A stretch of DNA of 64,000 bases, taken from the NCBI RefSeq assembly GCF_026151205.1, contig NC_087074.1, positions 13,001,182 through 13,065,181 on the forward strand. Direction: 5' to 3'. The DNA comes from Bolinopsis microptera (lineage: Eukaryota > Ctenophora > Tentaculata > Lobata > Bolinopsidae). The translations under genes were made by a program, and so were the position numbers. Numbering within the stretch: position 1 is the first letter of the stretch; every line of letters starts with the position of its first letter. Of the stretch, positions 32,568 through 46,600 are shown piece by piece. The notes under the pieces were generated by a model that saw only the letters and a program-made list of their open reading frames with translations, made no database searches and was not told where the DNA came from.

Positions 32568-33583
32568 ATTGTAACTTATTTGTATTTATTTGGACATTTC
32601 ATATGGATTATGAAAATCTTGTGCCAGGCATGCCATTTATTCAAGTTTGTTAAAAGAAAATATATTTTGAAGCGATTGAACCGAAAAAATTCAAATTTAA
32701 AATGTGTTAAAGAATGGTATAATAGTAATTTTATCTGTTATTGATACTTATTACCTGGCCTAAAATATTGTTCATCACGTCTTTCTTGAAACTTTTCGTC
32801 AACGATCCACTATGTAATGGGAAAATTGTTTGATCGATTTTTGTGCTAATGTGTGATAAAATAAAGGATTTTATAACTGCAAACTTTGAAAGTGTTTATC
32901 GAATGTACATAATACCATCTTTCAGTTTTGCTAATTTTAACCCATTTATTTTATTTCTACTAAAAAAATCAACGAAATTTGTTGGGAATGAAATTTATTC
33001 ACACAACTCATATAAGTATGATATATGGAGTATACAGCAGAGATAATTTAATTTGAAGTCCAGATAGACTTACGATAGCTAAAAGTTTGAGCTCCTGGTC
33101 ACTAAATCAATCACCTTGTGTACACACTACATGAGAATTTGTAATATACTGCCTTTTCGATAAGATGATAATATTTAACTGTTATTATGCGCGGCGCGTT
33201 GTCCTAGATACCACAACCGCACTACCATATAAGGTAATTTTATGCTCACAGCTACACTTTTTATGACAACACTAGTGTCGCGCGTTCCATTTTAGTGAAG
33301 AGTACAGGACGCAATTTGGGCACACATTTTGAGTAGCGTTGTTCTTGATCAATAATACTGTGATGGATTTATTCAGTGGCTTTAACTAAGGGGTAAAATT
33401 AAGACACTTCTATCGATGCAAAACATAATGAAACATTGTACTATAAATATCTCATATTTCTGACTTGAAGTACAATATAAAACTAATCTTTATTTAAATA
33501 AAACCACGAGGAATGGAATCCTCTTCCAGATAATCATTGAAATCCTTGCAAAATCTCGTTATATAAACAGACTGTCTTTGTAA
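32568..33583. other. Convergent 3' ends of RSPH3 and the secreted-protein gene
   Basis: AATAAA at 32860-32865 (plus) can end RSPH3. The reverse AATAAA at 33489-33494 lies about 90 bases past the stop of the minus-strand gene. The remainder is AT-rich with no supported feature. Confidence 0.5.
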
Positions 33584-36500
33584 TTAGTTGAGCATGCAGA
33601 ACATGAACATTGCGAGATCGTAGTAGGCGGATGCCTCACTCGACAAGATCAGAATGTTCTTCCAGTATTCCCAGTGTTCCGCACTGTCGATATGGTATTC
33701 CATCACGTGATCTTCATCCACCAACTTCTCCGCTACATCCTTCAGCAGCTGACAATTATCAGTTATAAATCTGTGCTACTTTTAAAAGCGATGATTTATT
33801 CATGGCGAACTAATTAAAAGCGGTGTAACCGGCGAAAATTATGACAGTTTTGGTGGCCGCACAACCAGATGGCCTCGAATAGCCATGATTTAGACTGAAA
33901 TTTCAGATAAATTTATCGTTTAAATTTTATGTTTATTCGACTATCAAAATTTGTTCGACTATCAAAATATTTTTACCTCAAGATCAGAGAGATCAAAGTC
34001 AATGCCGTCAAAACTCATGGATCTGTGAAATCTGCTTGGTTTGTCTCTGCCAGCCGAGTACGAGGCTGAGTAGCCACCTTGGGAGTAGCTGGCCTTCCAA
34101 GGTTCGGGGGCACGCTTCTCTCTTACGTGCGTATCTGAGAAACATGAAGTTAATTGCTTGAACGCTAATTACAAGCACTTAGGGTTTATTATAAGCCTGT
34201 AATTGAACAAAATAAAGTTTTGAATAAGTGATTATGTAAACCTTAGAGATTGTTTTTATGTAGAAAATAGTATTGTGGAAGGTAGATAGGTGTGAACGAT
34301 CACCAATCATTACTACTTCTGTATTTTAATATTTTTCTTGAAACTTGACTAAAATTTGATGCTTACCTTCGGTGGTGGGGTCAGTTGAATTTGCTTGGGC
34401 CAAATCTGAAATATATTTTGCGTTATCCTGAATAAATGATAAGAATTTTAAACCAAATGTTTAAATTTTTACCGAGGTAAACTTACTGTTTGGTTAAATT
34501 TTTAGTATTTTTGTTCGTCGTGAGTGGCACCGACAAACTGGCTCAAAACTACAGTAAGACGATGATAAGTTAAGTTGTCCTGCATGAAATTCACCAATTT
34601 TGTGTGGTTAAATTGTTCTTACTCACAATAGTTGGTGAAAGTAGCATTTCCAGAGGTTATCCCAGGGTATCTTATCTTGAAAGCGATAAGGTTGAGATGG
34701 TTGAGGACTCCGTTATGCTCGATATCTGATCAAAATATATAGCATGAATAAAAATAATTGGAGATCTATCTCATTAAAAAAGGGAATACAGGGCGTGAAT
34801 TGTGAATCTTGGAAACATTTTAATTGAAAAGCATGGTTTTTTTCGGTCTGGGGAGGGGGTCGGATCTAAAATGGCCACAAATCACAATCTAGCTTAGACG
34901 TAATATGTTCCCAAGCAGTATACGAAGTATACGTCCACGTACCGGTGACACAAGAACAGATGTCAGACTCTGGGTCCAACAGTCTCTCAATCATCTTGTA
35001 CTCCTCCATAGCATTTTCCCAAGCCTCTGCCATGTGAAGTGCGTGAGACACCTTCTCCAGGACGCTGTAGTTTGGGATACCCCACCAAGTTCTATTCATG
35101 TTCCTCATCACCTGAAAAAAGAGGGTATTATACACTTCGAGTGCCCCATCGACTTCAAGAAAGGCTGATAGAGTATAGACTAGGGATGGAACGATATGTT
35201 TTCATTAGCATACGGATCATGATTCGCGGTTACAGGTTGCACTTAATAAGTTAACGAAGTTAGAGTTAAACAGTAAGAATTAAAAGAAATATAAGGGTTT
35301 AGAAATAGCACTAGCACTATTATTATCAGTTCCTGTCTTGAGAATATAGCGCTCTTACCATGTCGAAACTCTTTAGAGCCTTAGTCTTAAACACGTCATC
35401 ATATCCAATCAGGGGGGCATCGGAGAGAACTCGCTCGCTGCTCCTTACATCCAAGTTCACTGAAACAAGTTAAATAAGTTGAAATCGTCAGCATTTAGTA
35501 AAACATAACAAATACCGTTAATATAGTAAATGTTCTTACATTTTCAATATTTTAAAATTTTGTAGAACGTTCACGATTACACGATTACACGATTAGAAAA
35601 TTTATTTGTTATACTGGAATAATAACAATTTTAAAATATAAAATAAATCACTTCCCTCTGAAGTAGAACAGATGATGGGAGAGCTTCAAACATGGCGATG
35701 GAGGGAAGCGGTGTCTCACCGCTGGGAGGTAAATTAATACCCGTATCGCGATGGTAAAATTTTATGATATGAGATCTCAAGTAAAAAATAACACAAAAAA
35801 TAAAAAGTGAATGTTGTCAGTGTAGTGAAATCGGAGGCAACATTAATAAAGACGTATACACTTAAACCGTTACAATTATAGTCCCTATCTTGTTTTAAAT
35901 ACTCACAATAAAATACACACAAAAAACACACAAACGTCCCCAAAACATTAACTTCAATTTATATTTCCCTAGTTGAAATTAACTTATTTTATGAAATTGA
36001 TACATTCGAGAAGATATCGTGATTACATGGTAGCCATCCATGATCCCCATTTAGCCCTAGGTTTTGTATATGAAGCAAATGGTTCTTAAATCTCTTTTTA
36101 AATAGTGAAATTGACAAAATATGATACGGTACATCATGATCAAGGAGATAATTTAAAATTTTGGATGCATTAAAAACAAAATTACTATTCTTGGTCTTAG
36201 ACATTGAGAATTTAGGATATAGCAGTCTGCATGATCTACTTGACTTGCTAAACCGGCGATAAACATCAATAGGAATTTGTTCTTTAAGAAGCCTCATTGC
36301 AATACATCCAGTAAAGTATGTAAATAAGTTAAACAAGGTTAATAATTTCAAACGAAAGAACATTGGTTTAGTATGTTGAAACTTGTGATCAATCTTTATT
36401 GTTTTTCTACTCACAATACGAATACATTTTTTCTGCAACACAAACAGTTTTTGCAGCAAAGGATGGTGAAAAACAGCACCCCCATTTTCGTCCTCAAACA

Positions 36501-37013
36501 GTAGTCAAAACTGTGATAAGATTGAATCATTTTACATGATATGTGGAACTCATGGATAATGTGAAATGAATAGATTGTGTGAACAATCGCAGGGCCGATA
36601 AATCCTCCAAATCATAATATAAATTACCGGTTGGGATGCCGTTCTCCTCTGTGGCATCGGGTTTAAAATAATATCGAATATCCTCCACGGTGAGAGAATG
36701 GATACTGTGTGTAACCATCGGAGCAAAGTTGGGACTCAACCCTGCTTCCGACATGATACGTGGGCACTGGTCCAGTGTCGGAGCTGAAATGTTGAAAGAC
36801 TCCAAGTTTATGTAGGACGAATTAATGTCTGGGACGAATAACTGTGTAGGACGAATTACTGTTTTGACACTTGACAGAGTACGCTGCTACACAGCAGCTG
36901 TTGTCTACTATGATAATGAGATATTATCCGTATGATGTGCCCACATTAACATTTCAAAATGAATTACCTGCTGTGACAGCACCAAGAAAGCAAGCTAGCA
37001 GAACAACCAACAT
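33584..37013 (-). CDS. Unrecognised secreted protein, 310 aa, 8 exons
   Basis: Seen: exons 36968-37013, 36628-36783, 35359-35459, 34943-35111, 34627-34725, 34367-34405, 33977-34134 and 33584-33748. All borders are GT/AG and phases agree, giving exactly 311 codons including TAA. The first exon encodes a clean signal peptide (MLVVLLACFLGAVTA). The mature chain is acidic, with few cysteines (DQCPRIMSEAG, ICSCVT), a dibasic site (REKRAPEPW) near residue 206, a Tyr/Ser-rich stretch, and a helical C-terminus ending FCMLN. No transmembrane helix follows. No family was recognised and no function is claimed. The dibasic site would allow prohormone-like cleavage, but that is inference. A poly(A) signal lies 90 bases downstream. 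Intron 2 contains a LINE fragment. Confidence 0.75.
35989..36495 (-). mobile_element. 5'-truncated LINE fragment (reverse transcriptase C-terminus)
   Basis: Seen: a minus-strand frame open from about 36495 with LQKLFVLQKKCIRIVSRK followed by HTKPMFFRLKLLTLFNLF and a basic tail ending in a stop at 35989. This is the C-terminal pattern of jockey/CR1-type LINE ORF2 (lQKkaIRii...H..PlF..LkiL...). Everything upstream of this pattern, including the polymerase core, is missing, as after incomplete reverse transcription. It lies inside intron 2 of the secreted-protein gene and on the same strand. Confidence 0.75.
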
Positions 37014-38472
37014 TTCTGCAGAGTACTGCAATCAATAACTTTATTTGTGTATTTATAAAATTTGTAATTCATGGGCTTCGTTTCAATTCGCTTTGAAATG
37101 ATACTGTCCATGTTCATCTCTGTGCAGTATTACACGACAATCGGTATTACAGCTCAATATATTTGTCGGCCCAAGCTATTGCTACTAATAGTTTTGCAAT
37201 GTTAATTTAAACGCATCTGGTTACGGTGCCAGTTACAGAAAATAATATCGGGGTTGAGAAACAATACTAACAAAATGTTAAACTGCCTGAGTTAGAAAGA
37301 AAGGAATTAATTTCCGTAGAAACTGTGGTCTGTGGAGCTCAGAAAACATGGCTCCTACAAACGACACTGAAATAGAATTGAGTTTAGATAGCTTGATAAG
37401 AGAGCGGTTCTCTGGTGCGAATTCAATTAGCAATATTGATTAGACGCACCTGCAGCTCAGGGAATATTAGATTATTTTTGATGTAGCCATGTACTGTAAT
37501 TATTCGATTTATCATCCTCATTTCTATTCCCCCTTGTATCACCTCACCAAACTTGCTCAATTTCAAGCATAATTGGAGATTTTCTGTACAGTTTGCCTAA
37601 TTCAATTTAATATCTGAATCTTTATTTTTCTACGCAAACAGAGAAACATCGTGAGTTGAACATCAATTATTCGTTATTCTCATTAAAGATTTGAACCTCA
37701 TGAACCAAAAGTTCGACAAGTTTGCAGAATTGTACGAGTTTAAACTAATCAGATTTAGTCTAGTGGTATAATCAAGTGGCAGACCTTAACGACTTTTACT
37801 TTATCTTAATTTTATCACCGTGACCTGGTATGAGGCTTAGCAAATGCACGTACAGTATATATAGAACACTGTTGCTGTCTTTAGATTATTAGAGTTAAAG
37901 AAATATTTTTCATGAACAATGCATGAACTAATAAAAATGGGTGGGCTTAAACCAAGGGGTTCAGCAAAAAGGCGGAAGGATAGTAGAAGGATGGCGTGAA
38001 AAGATTAATGAAGATGATGGAAAATTTAATGAGATGAAAAACATTTATCTGCCCAGTTATCAGTATAATATAAGCCCTAATAGATAGTAGACGCTATATA
38101 ATGATTAATAACGTTTAAGCAAAATTTGTTGATTGTTTTTTTTGCAGATTACATATCTTGCTCTACTAGTTTTATCGGTATATGTTCTTGCCTCACAAGT
38201 TTTAGTGTTAACTTAGTAAGAATACTACGTAGCCACATGTGACATGTCATTATATAATGGAAATGAAAACGAATGTATATCTCTAAGAATAATTAACACG
38301 AAATACACAATTATTTTGATAAAATCGAACTCGCGAAGAAATGAAAAAGTAAGTCCGTCTTGCTTGATTTTTATATGTACAACTTTATAAAACGTTTCTT
38401 AGTATTAGATATCAAGAGTTTTTCTGTCAAAAAAACAAGCAAACTAGTTCTAATTTTCGAGGAGATCGTTTA
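37014..38472. other. Intergenic stretch between the secreted-protein gene and MLF
   Basis: 1.4 kb of AT-rich DNA holding the promoter of the secreted-protein gene and the 3' flank of MLF. I see no ORF, repeat or RNA gene. Confidence 0.4.
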
Positions 38473-40065
38473 CTACTTCTTTGCCTGAGGTAGTGCTCTT
38501 TTTTTCTCTCGACGTCCTGTTCTGTCAATCCCTGACAATAAAAACACAATTAAACACGTGACTTGTGATACTAATATGATCGAGAAGTTTGTTCCCAATT
38601 TAAATAAGTCGACCACATAAAGTATAACCCTCTCCTATTAAGTACCTCTGTTTTTAGCAGGCTGTGTGTCAGCAAATGATGGTCTGTAGAGACCGCTGGC
38701 TTTTGTTCCCCATTCTCGGTTAAAATCTGGAGCCTGTGCCTCATTGAGACCGAAGTAATCAGTTTTTTCTTGTCGTTGATCTCGAACCTAAAAAGAAGAA
38801 TATTTAACACTAAGTTATTTATTATCTGGAAAGATAATCGATGTCCAACTAATTAATGGATATGATGTATTTAACTCATTGTCAATAAGTAACCGAAAAT
38901 GTGAATCAAATACAAAGATTTCTATATTAACCTGAGATCTTTCTTTTATAGCAGCTCTGTCTGCAATATGTCGACCATATTGCATCTTCTGTGTCTTTTT
39001 TGTTGAGTCTTTGAATCCTTTCTTTGTTTCTTTTATCTGAAATAAAAGTCAAAATTATAGACTGAGCAGAAGCTTAAACAGAACGGAATACTGAATACTA
39101 ATTCATTGACTTCTGTTAGTATAAATATTCCCAGGTATTAATTAATTAAAGTAATTAATTAAAGGAAATTATTTCCCTCACCCCTCCAGGTCCCTTAGCG
39201 GTAGACGAGGTCGCCTGAAACTTCTGAGGTTCACCCGAACCATCATTACGGTAACTGTACACTTGTTGAGAGGAGAATGAGTAACCGTTACCGTCCTTTG
39301 CCATTTCATCCACCTGCCGAGCCAAACTTCCCTGAAGTTTTTTTAAAATAAGTAAATAGTTGTGTGATTTTTCTTTAGCTTCAGTAAGTAAGTAGTGAAT
39401 TAATAAGATTGCAATTAAAGAGCTACACTAACCATGTCCGGGAAGAAGTTCCTGGCGTTGTTAGGTCGGCGTTCAGCGACCTGTCTGTCTGTCCCACTCT
39501 CACGTGGTCCCTCCAGCATTCCCTGAGATAACATATTTGTAACATTCCGCGACAATACATTCCTTATATAATATAATACTTTCCGAAAAATAAGTAGAAA
39601 ATATGGATTGGCCAAGAATACAACTAACCATGTTGCCACCAAATCCTCGCATCATGCTGTTCATCATGTTGTCCATATCTTTGAACATGTCTTCACGTCT
39701 TCCCATAATACTTCCAGGTATATCCCCGTGGGTACGTCGCATTCCGTCATTAAATTCTCTGTGATTTTTATGATGAGCTAATAACAAAATATAGGATGTG
39801 ATCTAGGTACTATGAATAATACCTAGCATGTATCAGGTATCTATATTAATTGCCGCAAAAATATGCACCAAATGATTAAATTTACTTTTGAAAAGACTAA
39901 GAGGGTTCAAGTAGTATATTATAACGATCACTTCACGCAAAGTTTATGATCGGGCTCTGAAAGTGGGTTCCGATATTTTGATTTTCAAATAAAATACAAA
40001 AATGTATTAGAAATTAAACTCAAAACTTACCGAAAGAAAGGGTCGTCATCAAATCCACGGAACAT
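38473..40065 (-). CDS. MLF1: Myeloid leukemia factor (MLF) family protein, 7 exons
   Basis: Seen: exons 40031-40065, 39629-39758, 39433-39522, 39182-39331, 38932-39036, 38646-38787 and 38473-38531 join in phase (711 bases, 236 aa). The start MFRGFDDDPFFREF matches the family N-terminus. A Met-rich stretch (DNMMNSMMRGFGGNM) follows, then YSFSSQQVYSYRNDG, KGPGGIKETKKGFKDS and YGRHIADRAAIKE, which are the core MLF blocks. The C-terminus is basic. Known: MLF proteins are small cytoplasmic/nuclear adaptors tied to 14-3-3 binding and transcription control, with MLF1 expressed in ciliated cells. The single animal gene would be ancestral to vertebrate MLF1 and MLF2, so the symbol is approximate. The last exon is read in the frame that the donor phase demands (ending QAKK), not the longer open frame. 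Confidence 0.9.
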
Positions 40066-40685
40066 TGTATTATCTTGCAATTTGCAGGTAAACTGCGGGC
40101 CCAAGGAGCCTTCCCTATCTTTCAGGAAATAAGTTAAGGTCGAAACTTTTCAGGAGAAATTCCCAGAATAGCTAACATTTCAAAGGGAGCACTAGAGTAT
40201 TTTATCTAGTTATAAATTTGAGGAGACAAGAAATAATTGCCATTTTATTCAACAAACAAATGGAAGTAAAATATCAAAAAACTGTACATGATACATCATA
40301 TAACATATAGGACAAATAATACACTCGGGAGAAATATACAGCAAGTTTCATGTCGGTCAAAACCCAAATTTCTAAGCAGGAAGACAAACTTTAAGCTTTA
40401 GGCAAGAATATCAATTTCAATGACTGACAAGTATATCCCATATATACCTATGATCTGACTGTACAATTACAATTGTATAGATCAACAATCAAATGTGCAC
40501 AAGGCAAGATTACCAGCATCTGCCCTCACAAGATCTTGCGTGACAGCCCTGTTGAAGCTAAAACTATGTTTCTCCCCCCCCCCCTCCCCCCTCTTTTTCT
40601 GATAATGCACACTGGTAAACATATATCTGGAAAAAATATCTGAGTATCTGTCTTAAAGCACGTTGTGTGTGTGTAGCTGTTAGTT
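40066..40685. other. Spacer between MLF and IFT74
   Basis: It contains the MLF promoter side and the IFT74 3' UTR. A reverse AATAAA at 40243-40248 is a plausible IFT74 poly(A) signal, and another AATAAA overlaps the IFT74 stop codon itself (TCAATAAAAC). A C/T homopolymer tract lies at 40573-40591. Confidence 0.45.
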
Positions 40686-43600
40686 TTATTGAGTTGCAGC
40701 TGCAGCTAAAGCTTGTTGTAATAGTATGTTGATGTTGTTTATCTTCTCCTTTACCTCCTTTCTAAGGGGAATATAGTCCGATTCTTGACTCTGCAAAAGA
40801 ACAAATTTATTAGAGTACGGTTCCGGTTAGGTAAACATTTGAACATATGTATCATGTGTAAACGTTCTATCAGTTAGTAATTAAGGAGCAGACTGTAGCT
40901 GTAGTTAGTAGTATAGTCTCTTAATTAACTTTCTCTCAGTGGTGCGATATTAAATTATGGGGAAACAGGAACTAGAGATCTTTTAGCCGTGGTAAACAAA
41001 AATAACATTATTAACGTCTTATTGTTAAACATCTGAGGAGATACATTACAAATATACATTTTTATTCTTATATCTAGAAAAAGGAAAAGATAACGAATAA
41101 TATGTTTTGTTTTAAAAATGCATTTTAAGGTCTTCTAAAATTTCGCATTTCAAAATTGTCCGACTGCCCAAAACGACACCAACGTGTCAAACGCTGGAAA
41201 TAACAAAACATTGCCTTCTTTAAAAATAATTTAATGCTGTTTATAGAAAAATAATAAATGAAAATGTTAGAGATCCCATTGACGTACACAACAAAAAATA
41301 CAAACTTATAAACAGTAAATTCCAAGAAATTTTCGAACCCTGGGGATATAATGGAATTTAGACTAGATTTTATTTGCACGTAAACAGTCAAATAAAGCGC
41401 ACAAGGAAGAAAGGAAATACAGTATACAAATCCCACATAAACTGCAGTTACAATGCCCTGTCTATTAATCCTCCCGACAGCCCTTCTCACCAAAGACAAT
41501 AGAGCAATCGTAGTGCAGATCACTATGATATTTGGAACCAGGTTAAGGAGAATTCCTGTAACCGGTAGCAGCCATTTCCACACCGTGGCTGAGAAGGAAT
41601 ACCTGCATTTATAGATCCTATAATCGAAGTAGAAGCTGTCTTTACCACGATCTACTATGATATTGGTGATTGCAACAACAGTAGAGAGGAGCCAAATAGC
41701 AGTGCAGATCAGATATCCGGATCTGTTAGTTCGTCCGATGGAATGTAAGGGGTAGAGCAGAGAAAAGAGCTTAGTGATGTGCATACCACATATCAATAGG
41801 ACACCAGACACCTTACAAATGTTATCCGCACTTGCAAACATACCGCATAGGAATGTCCCATACGGCCACTTGTTCCGGATTAGGGACACGAGGGTTGGGT
41901 GGACCCCAAAAACTGCCACCAAGAGGTCACTGACGGCAATGTTCTGGATGAGGAGGATACTGATTCTGTCCAGTCTGAGCGCCCTGTATCGGATTGTGAT
42001 GAGGAGGATTATGGAGTTTCCTGTTATATTCATCACTAGGACAATCACGCACCATCCAATCAGGGTATATCTTTCTGCTTCGTTTTGTGCACCATACTGC
42101 TCTGTGAGGTCTGAAGTCGACGAGTTTTTGGAAATCATCTATAGGGTATGTTGTAGTGACGTAATAATTTTATATCATCTGTCGTCTAACCAGAGGTCGG
42201 ATGATTCAAAATTGTTCAGAAAAATTGACAATTAGATTTTAAAAAGTCGCACGATATGATATCCTGAATCACAAGTTTTCGCTATTAATAATTTAGGGAA
42301 ACCACTAAAAACCGACAAAAGCGACGGGATCCGAATCAAATGCCTTCTGTGTTTCAGCTCGGTTATCACGGCAAGAGTTAAAGCTATTATCACGGCTAAA
42401 ATAATGCACGTTTTAAAACTATGCAAGAATTGTTCTTGTGTTTTTATAATTATAACCTATAAGGCAAGTTCAGGGTTCAAAGTACGACGTCACGACGTGT
42501 TAAAAGGCTCTTAACTTTCGGGAGGTATTTAAAGTGAAAATTTTTGCACCACTCAAATGATACCTTTCATAGACAAATCTTGCACTTGCACGTAATGTCA
42601 GGTCTAGGATTGCAACGTTAGCAGTGTGGTCTCTTAGTGCACTAGAAAGTAGAAATGGTTTAAACTAACATTAAGAGAGACAGTCACCCTGAAATACACC
42701 CAACAAACCTATAAACTGCTGCTAGATAGTATCCCGATTCCCTCTAACATTTACTTAGAGTATCAACAAGTCTAACAAGTCTACCTTCATCATCAGTACA
42801 ACCATATTTAACTAGCGGTTTGAGTTCGAGTATTATATATGAGCGTTAAATCATGCCAAATCACAGCGAAAGCACTTGCCATGTTGATAGTAATACGATG
42901 GCTTTAAACATAATAATGCAAGATTAACTTCATAGTCAGCAAAAAGTTTACGCCCTGTTTGTACTTTATAATTTGTATCACATTACACTGATAAAATCTA
43001 TAATAAACCTATTGGTGAAATGTTTACTGAATATTATGGATGGTCCAAAATTTTACGGTTAAAACCTACAAAGATAAACCTCTCGCCAAGCATTACATTG
43101 GACGTTATTCAGCCTGCGACGATCGCAAATATTATTCTAGAAACTTTATAACTTTCCAAGTTGAAACTGTAGATTCGATCGAAAATTAATTAATAAATAG
43201 TTCAGAGCGCTACAATCTTGACGAACAGATTGAGCTTGATTAAGCTTGTGGAAGAGTATTTACAAGCATAGAATTAGATAGCATAGGAAGTAGGAACTAA
43301 TAGGTTCCCATGTTGAGTGCTTTTAGCAAACTTTCGTAGGAGATCCTTAAAAAAAGGCGAGCGTGAGCTTTGAGGTTATAAGCATTTAATCGCAACGTGT
43401 GGTATTTGTCGATCTATTTGTCGAGCTATTTGGACTCGTACATCAATGCAGCAAACGTTTATCAAGGAGTGGAATCTATTGATTAATACAACTTTTCGTC
43501 TCAAAGACTAGCCCAACCTATTGCTATTCCCAATGAAACTTGACAGAATCATTTAAACAAAAGCTACTTTGGTAAGTGGGCAAAGCTTGACAGAATAAAT

Positions 43601-46600
43601 TTTACTTTGTAACGTGGACATGACGAGAGAGTCTCAGATTATATCTGTCGATTGCTGCTCTCATAAAAACTACATGTTGAATACAGGACCGCAAACTGAA
43701 CCTGAGATTAAGCTGAACCGGAGAAGTGTGCATAGAGAACGGGGTGCAGGTGGTTAGAGATAATGTTTATTGGATTTGTATTGTGCTCCATTGTTACAAT
43801 CCGCCCTTACAACCTCTAGCAGAAACCACAAGTTTAGGAATGAAAAAATATCAGATGCAACTAATATATAATCATTTCTGTACAATTATTAATTCAATGA
43901 ATAAATAAACTTTAAACACTGAGTGGAGACTCTCAGGTCTCACTTCGTCCCCAACTATCAAATTATACGATCGACCCACTCATAGGAGCGAAAAGAGATT
44001 ACTATTTAAATTATGTATTGTTTGAAAAGATTTGTTTAATAAAAATAAAAATCGTTGAACTACAAATACCTTAGTAGCTATGAAGTCCTTCATGAACTGG
44101 TTGTTTTGTTCGATGTGCTGCCATTTTCTCTCCAGGTTAGTCAACTGCACGTGAGTCTCGTTCTCCTCTAACAGGACTTTTAGGGCGTCGTGCTGAGAAT
44201 ATGGCAGTTGAGGAAACAATATAAAGATATTGAAGAAAGAACTATAAGGACGAAAAGGACAAAAATTACAAAAAAGGCAACAAGAATAATGATGAAATCG
44301 AGAATAAGAAGAATTATAAGGACAACAAGGTTGACGAATCAAAAAGTTCAAGTTCCTAATAAAGTGCCTTCTTTATGAGATTTCTGCTGTAGTGTAAAAA
44401 TCTATTAGCTAAGTATGTTAGCTTGATCTACATAAATGTGATGTCACTCAACAGAATATCATGCATGATTATATAAAGATTAAACAATTCATCTATCAAT
44501 GCGTGATATATCATATTATATTAGTATTGTGATTTCTATGACCAAGACGAATCAAAAAGTTCAAGTTCCTAATAAAGTGCCTTCTTTATGAGATTTCTGC
44601 TGTAGTGTAAAAATCTATTAGCTAAGTATGTTAGCTTGATCTACATAAATGTGATGTCACTCAACAGAATATCATGCATGATTATATAAAGATTAAACAA
44701 TTCATCTATCAATGCGTGATATATCATATTATATTAGTATTGTGATTTCTATGACCAAGACGATTCTACATATAATCTATACGAGATAAATTCATATAAA
44801 TATATAGAAGTTGCGATTACAACAAGAATTTCGCCGCGGTTACACTACGCACGATTAATTTTCCCTGCTTAAACCGTTAATATTTGCAACGAAAAGTTAA
44901 TTTTATCGATTAATAAAAATTAGATATTGGATTATTTTGTTGTTAAAAAGTTGCAATATTTTCATCTAATCGTAATTTGTCATTGCGCGCGTGCAGGATT
45001 GCATGTAATCGAATATTTAGTACGCTGCGCACAAATTTTGGGCTAATTTAATTTGAACGGCGTCGTTTGACAATTGAAATTCGCGTTGGATACTGCAATT
45101 AACTAACACATGCCGAGCGTCGCGCGCAGCATAACAGACGCTTCCTATACTCATAATTATAGGGGAGTGGTCTATATTGCGAAGGAGCAGACTTTTGTCG
45201 ACATCGCAGGACCGTCGGGCCACCTCATATATCCAAACCCGATTACTTATTCCCTACGATCTTTTTGCCTTCGGCAAGAGCAGGGAAAAAAATTGTGATG
45301 TAAATTTGTCAGAAGCTGTGATTGAAATTTCGCATTATACAGTATACACGATTACACGCGACTTCGAAGATTGACAGTGAACGAGACGAACAGACAAATC
45401 CCCAACAAGAATAAATCATTTTAAAAAGAACCCACCTCAGACTGAAGCTTCTCCAAATTAGCCTTGCTGGTGTCCCTGGTGCCAAGAATCTTCTCCTTCT
45501 CCGTCAACAACAGTTCTCTCTTGTCATCTAGACTCTTCTTCAGTTTGTTAGTGTCGCTGTAAACCTCCAGCTCTTCGTTCATCCTACTGATCTTATCTTG
45601 AAGTTGGACCTAGAGTACAATCTGATTAAAAGTCTCATTGGTTCTTCACTGGAAACTGAATCAGGGCTTATTTAAAGTTTGGATTCTTGGCAAATGTTCT
45701 GTAGATTTGTTTGGTATCAAGGAAAATGAGTGGCTTTTAGTACACGTCCATATTATATTCTAGACTGTAATTATGTAAGATAATTATGTAGACTCGAGTC
45801 TTAAACTCTGTTAAATTGCGTCTGTAATACAAGCGACTAATTTTGTATACACTGTACAGGGAAACTACAAACTCCAAATCAGCTAAGGAGTTTAAATCAA
45901 CCATAAATTCCGGAAATTAGATGGTTCTTAAAATAAATTCTAGATGTTATAACTAGTACTTTAAACAGTGCTGAAATCCAAGAAAACCTACCATTTCTGT
46001 ATTAATTTTAGTTTCCAGCTGCTCAAGTTTCTGGAAATCACTTCTTAATTTAGTTTTGTCAGTTTCAAGTGTGGTCAATGTGTCCTTAGCCCGATCAGCC
46101 TCTGTTGCTTTGAACTCCAGATCATCCTTCAGTTCCTTGTAGTCCCGCACTGAGGGCAACATCTTGGCTCTTGATAATCCTAAGGGGTAAAGTGAAATGT
46201 TAAAACTGTAACTTAGTGAACATTTTGTACCCTTACCAGCGACACGTCAGTAAAAATAGAGTGAAGTGTGAAATCGGTTTAGTTAAAATTGTTGGAGACC
46301 TTTTGCGATACAAGAACAATCACACTTGAAAGTAGTGATACACAAATACACAAAATGAAGGTATTGACTATCGCCCAATTTGTCCTGATTTTGTACTCGT
46401 AATGAAGCCCATATCAAAAACCTGTAGAGGTCGCCTCCAGTAGTTTAACAACATTCTCCTCGTGTATACCCTTCGCCTCCTTCTCCTCAGCGATTAGGGT
46501 GTCGTGTTTAGCGAGGTAATCCTCTATTTGCTCTTCCCTTTTCTTCAACTCCTTATACTTCTTCGCCTGCACGTAAACCATCATTAATTTTCATACGTTT

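Noticed and set aside
41774-42235. 153-codon plus-strand ORF
   Set aside because: Antisense shadow of the GPCR, low complexity and no motif.
44190-44378. Basic plus-strand ORF
   Set aside because: Translation of an A-rich intron stretch antisense to the end of an IFT74 exon.
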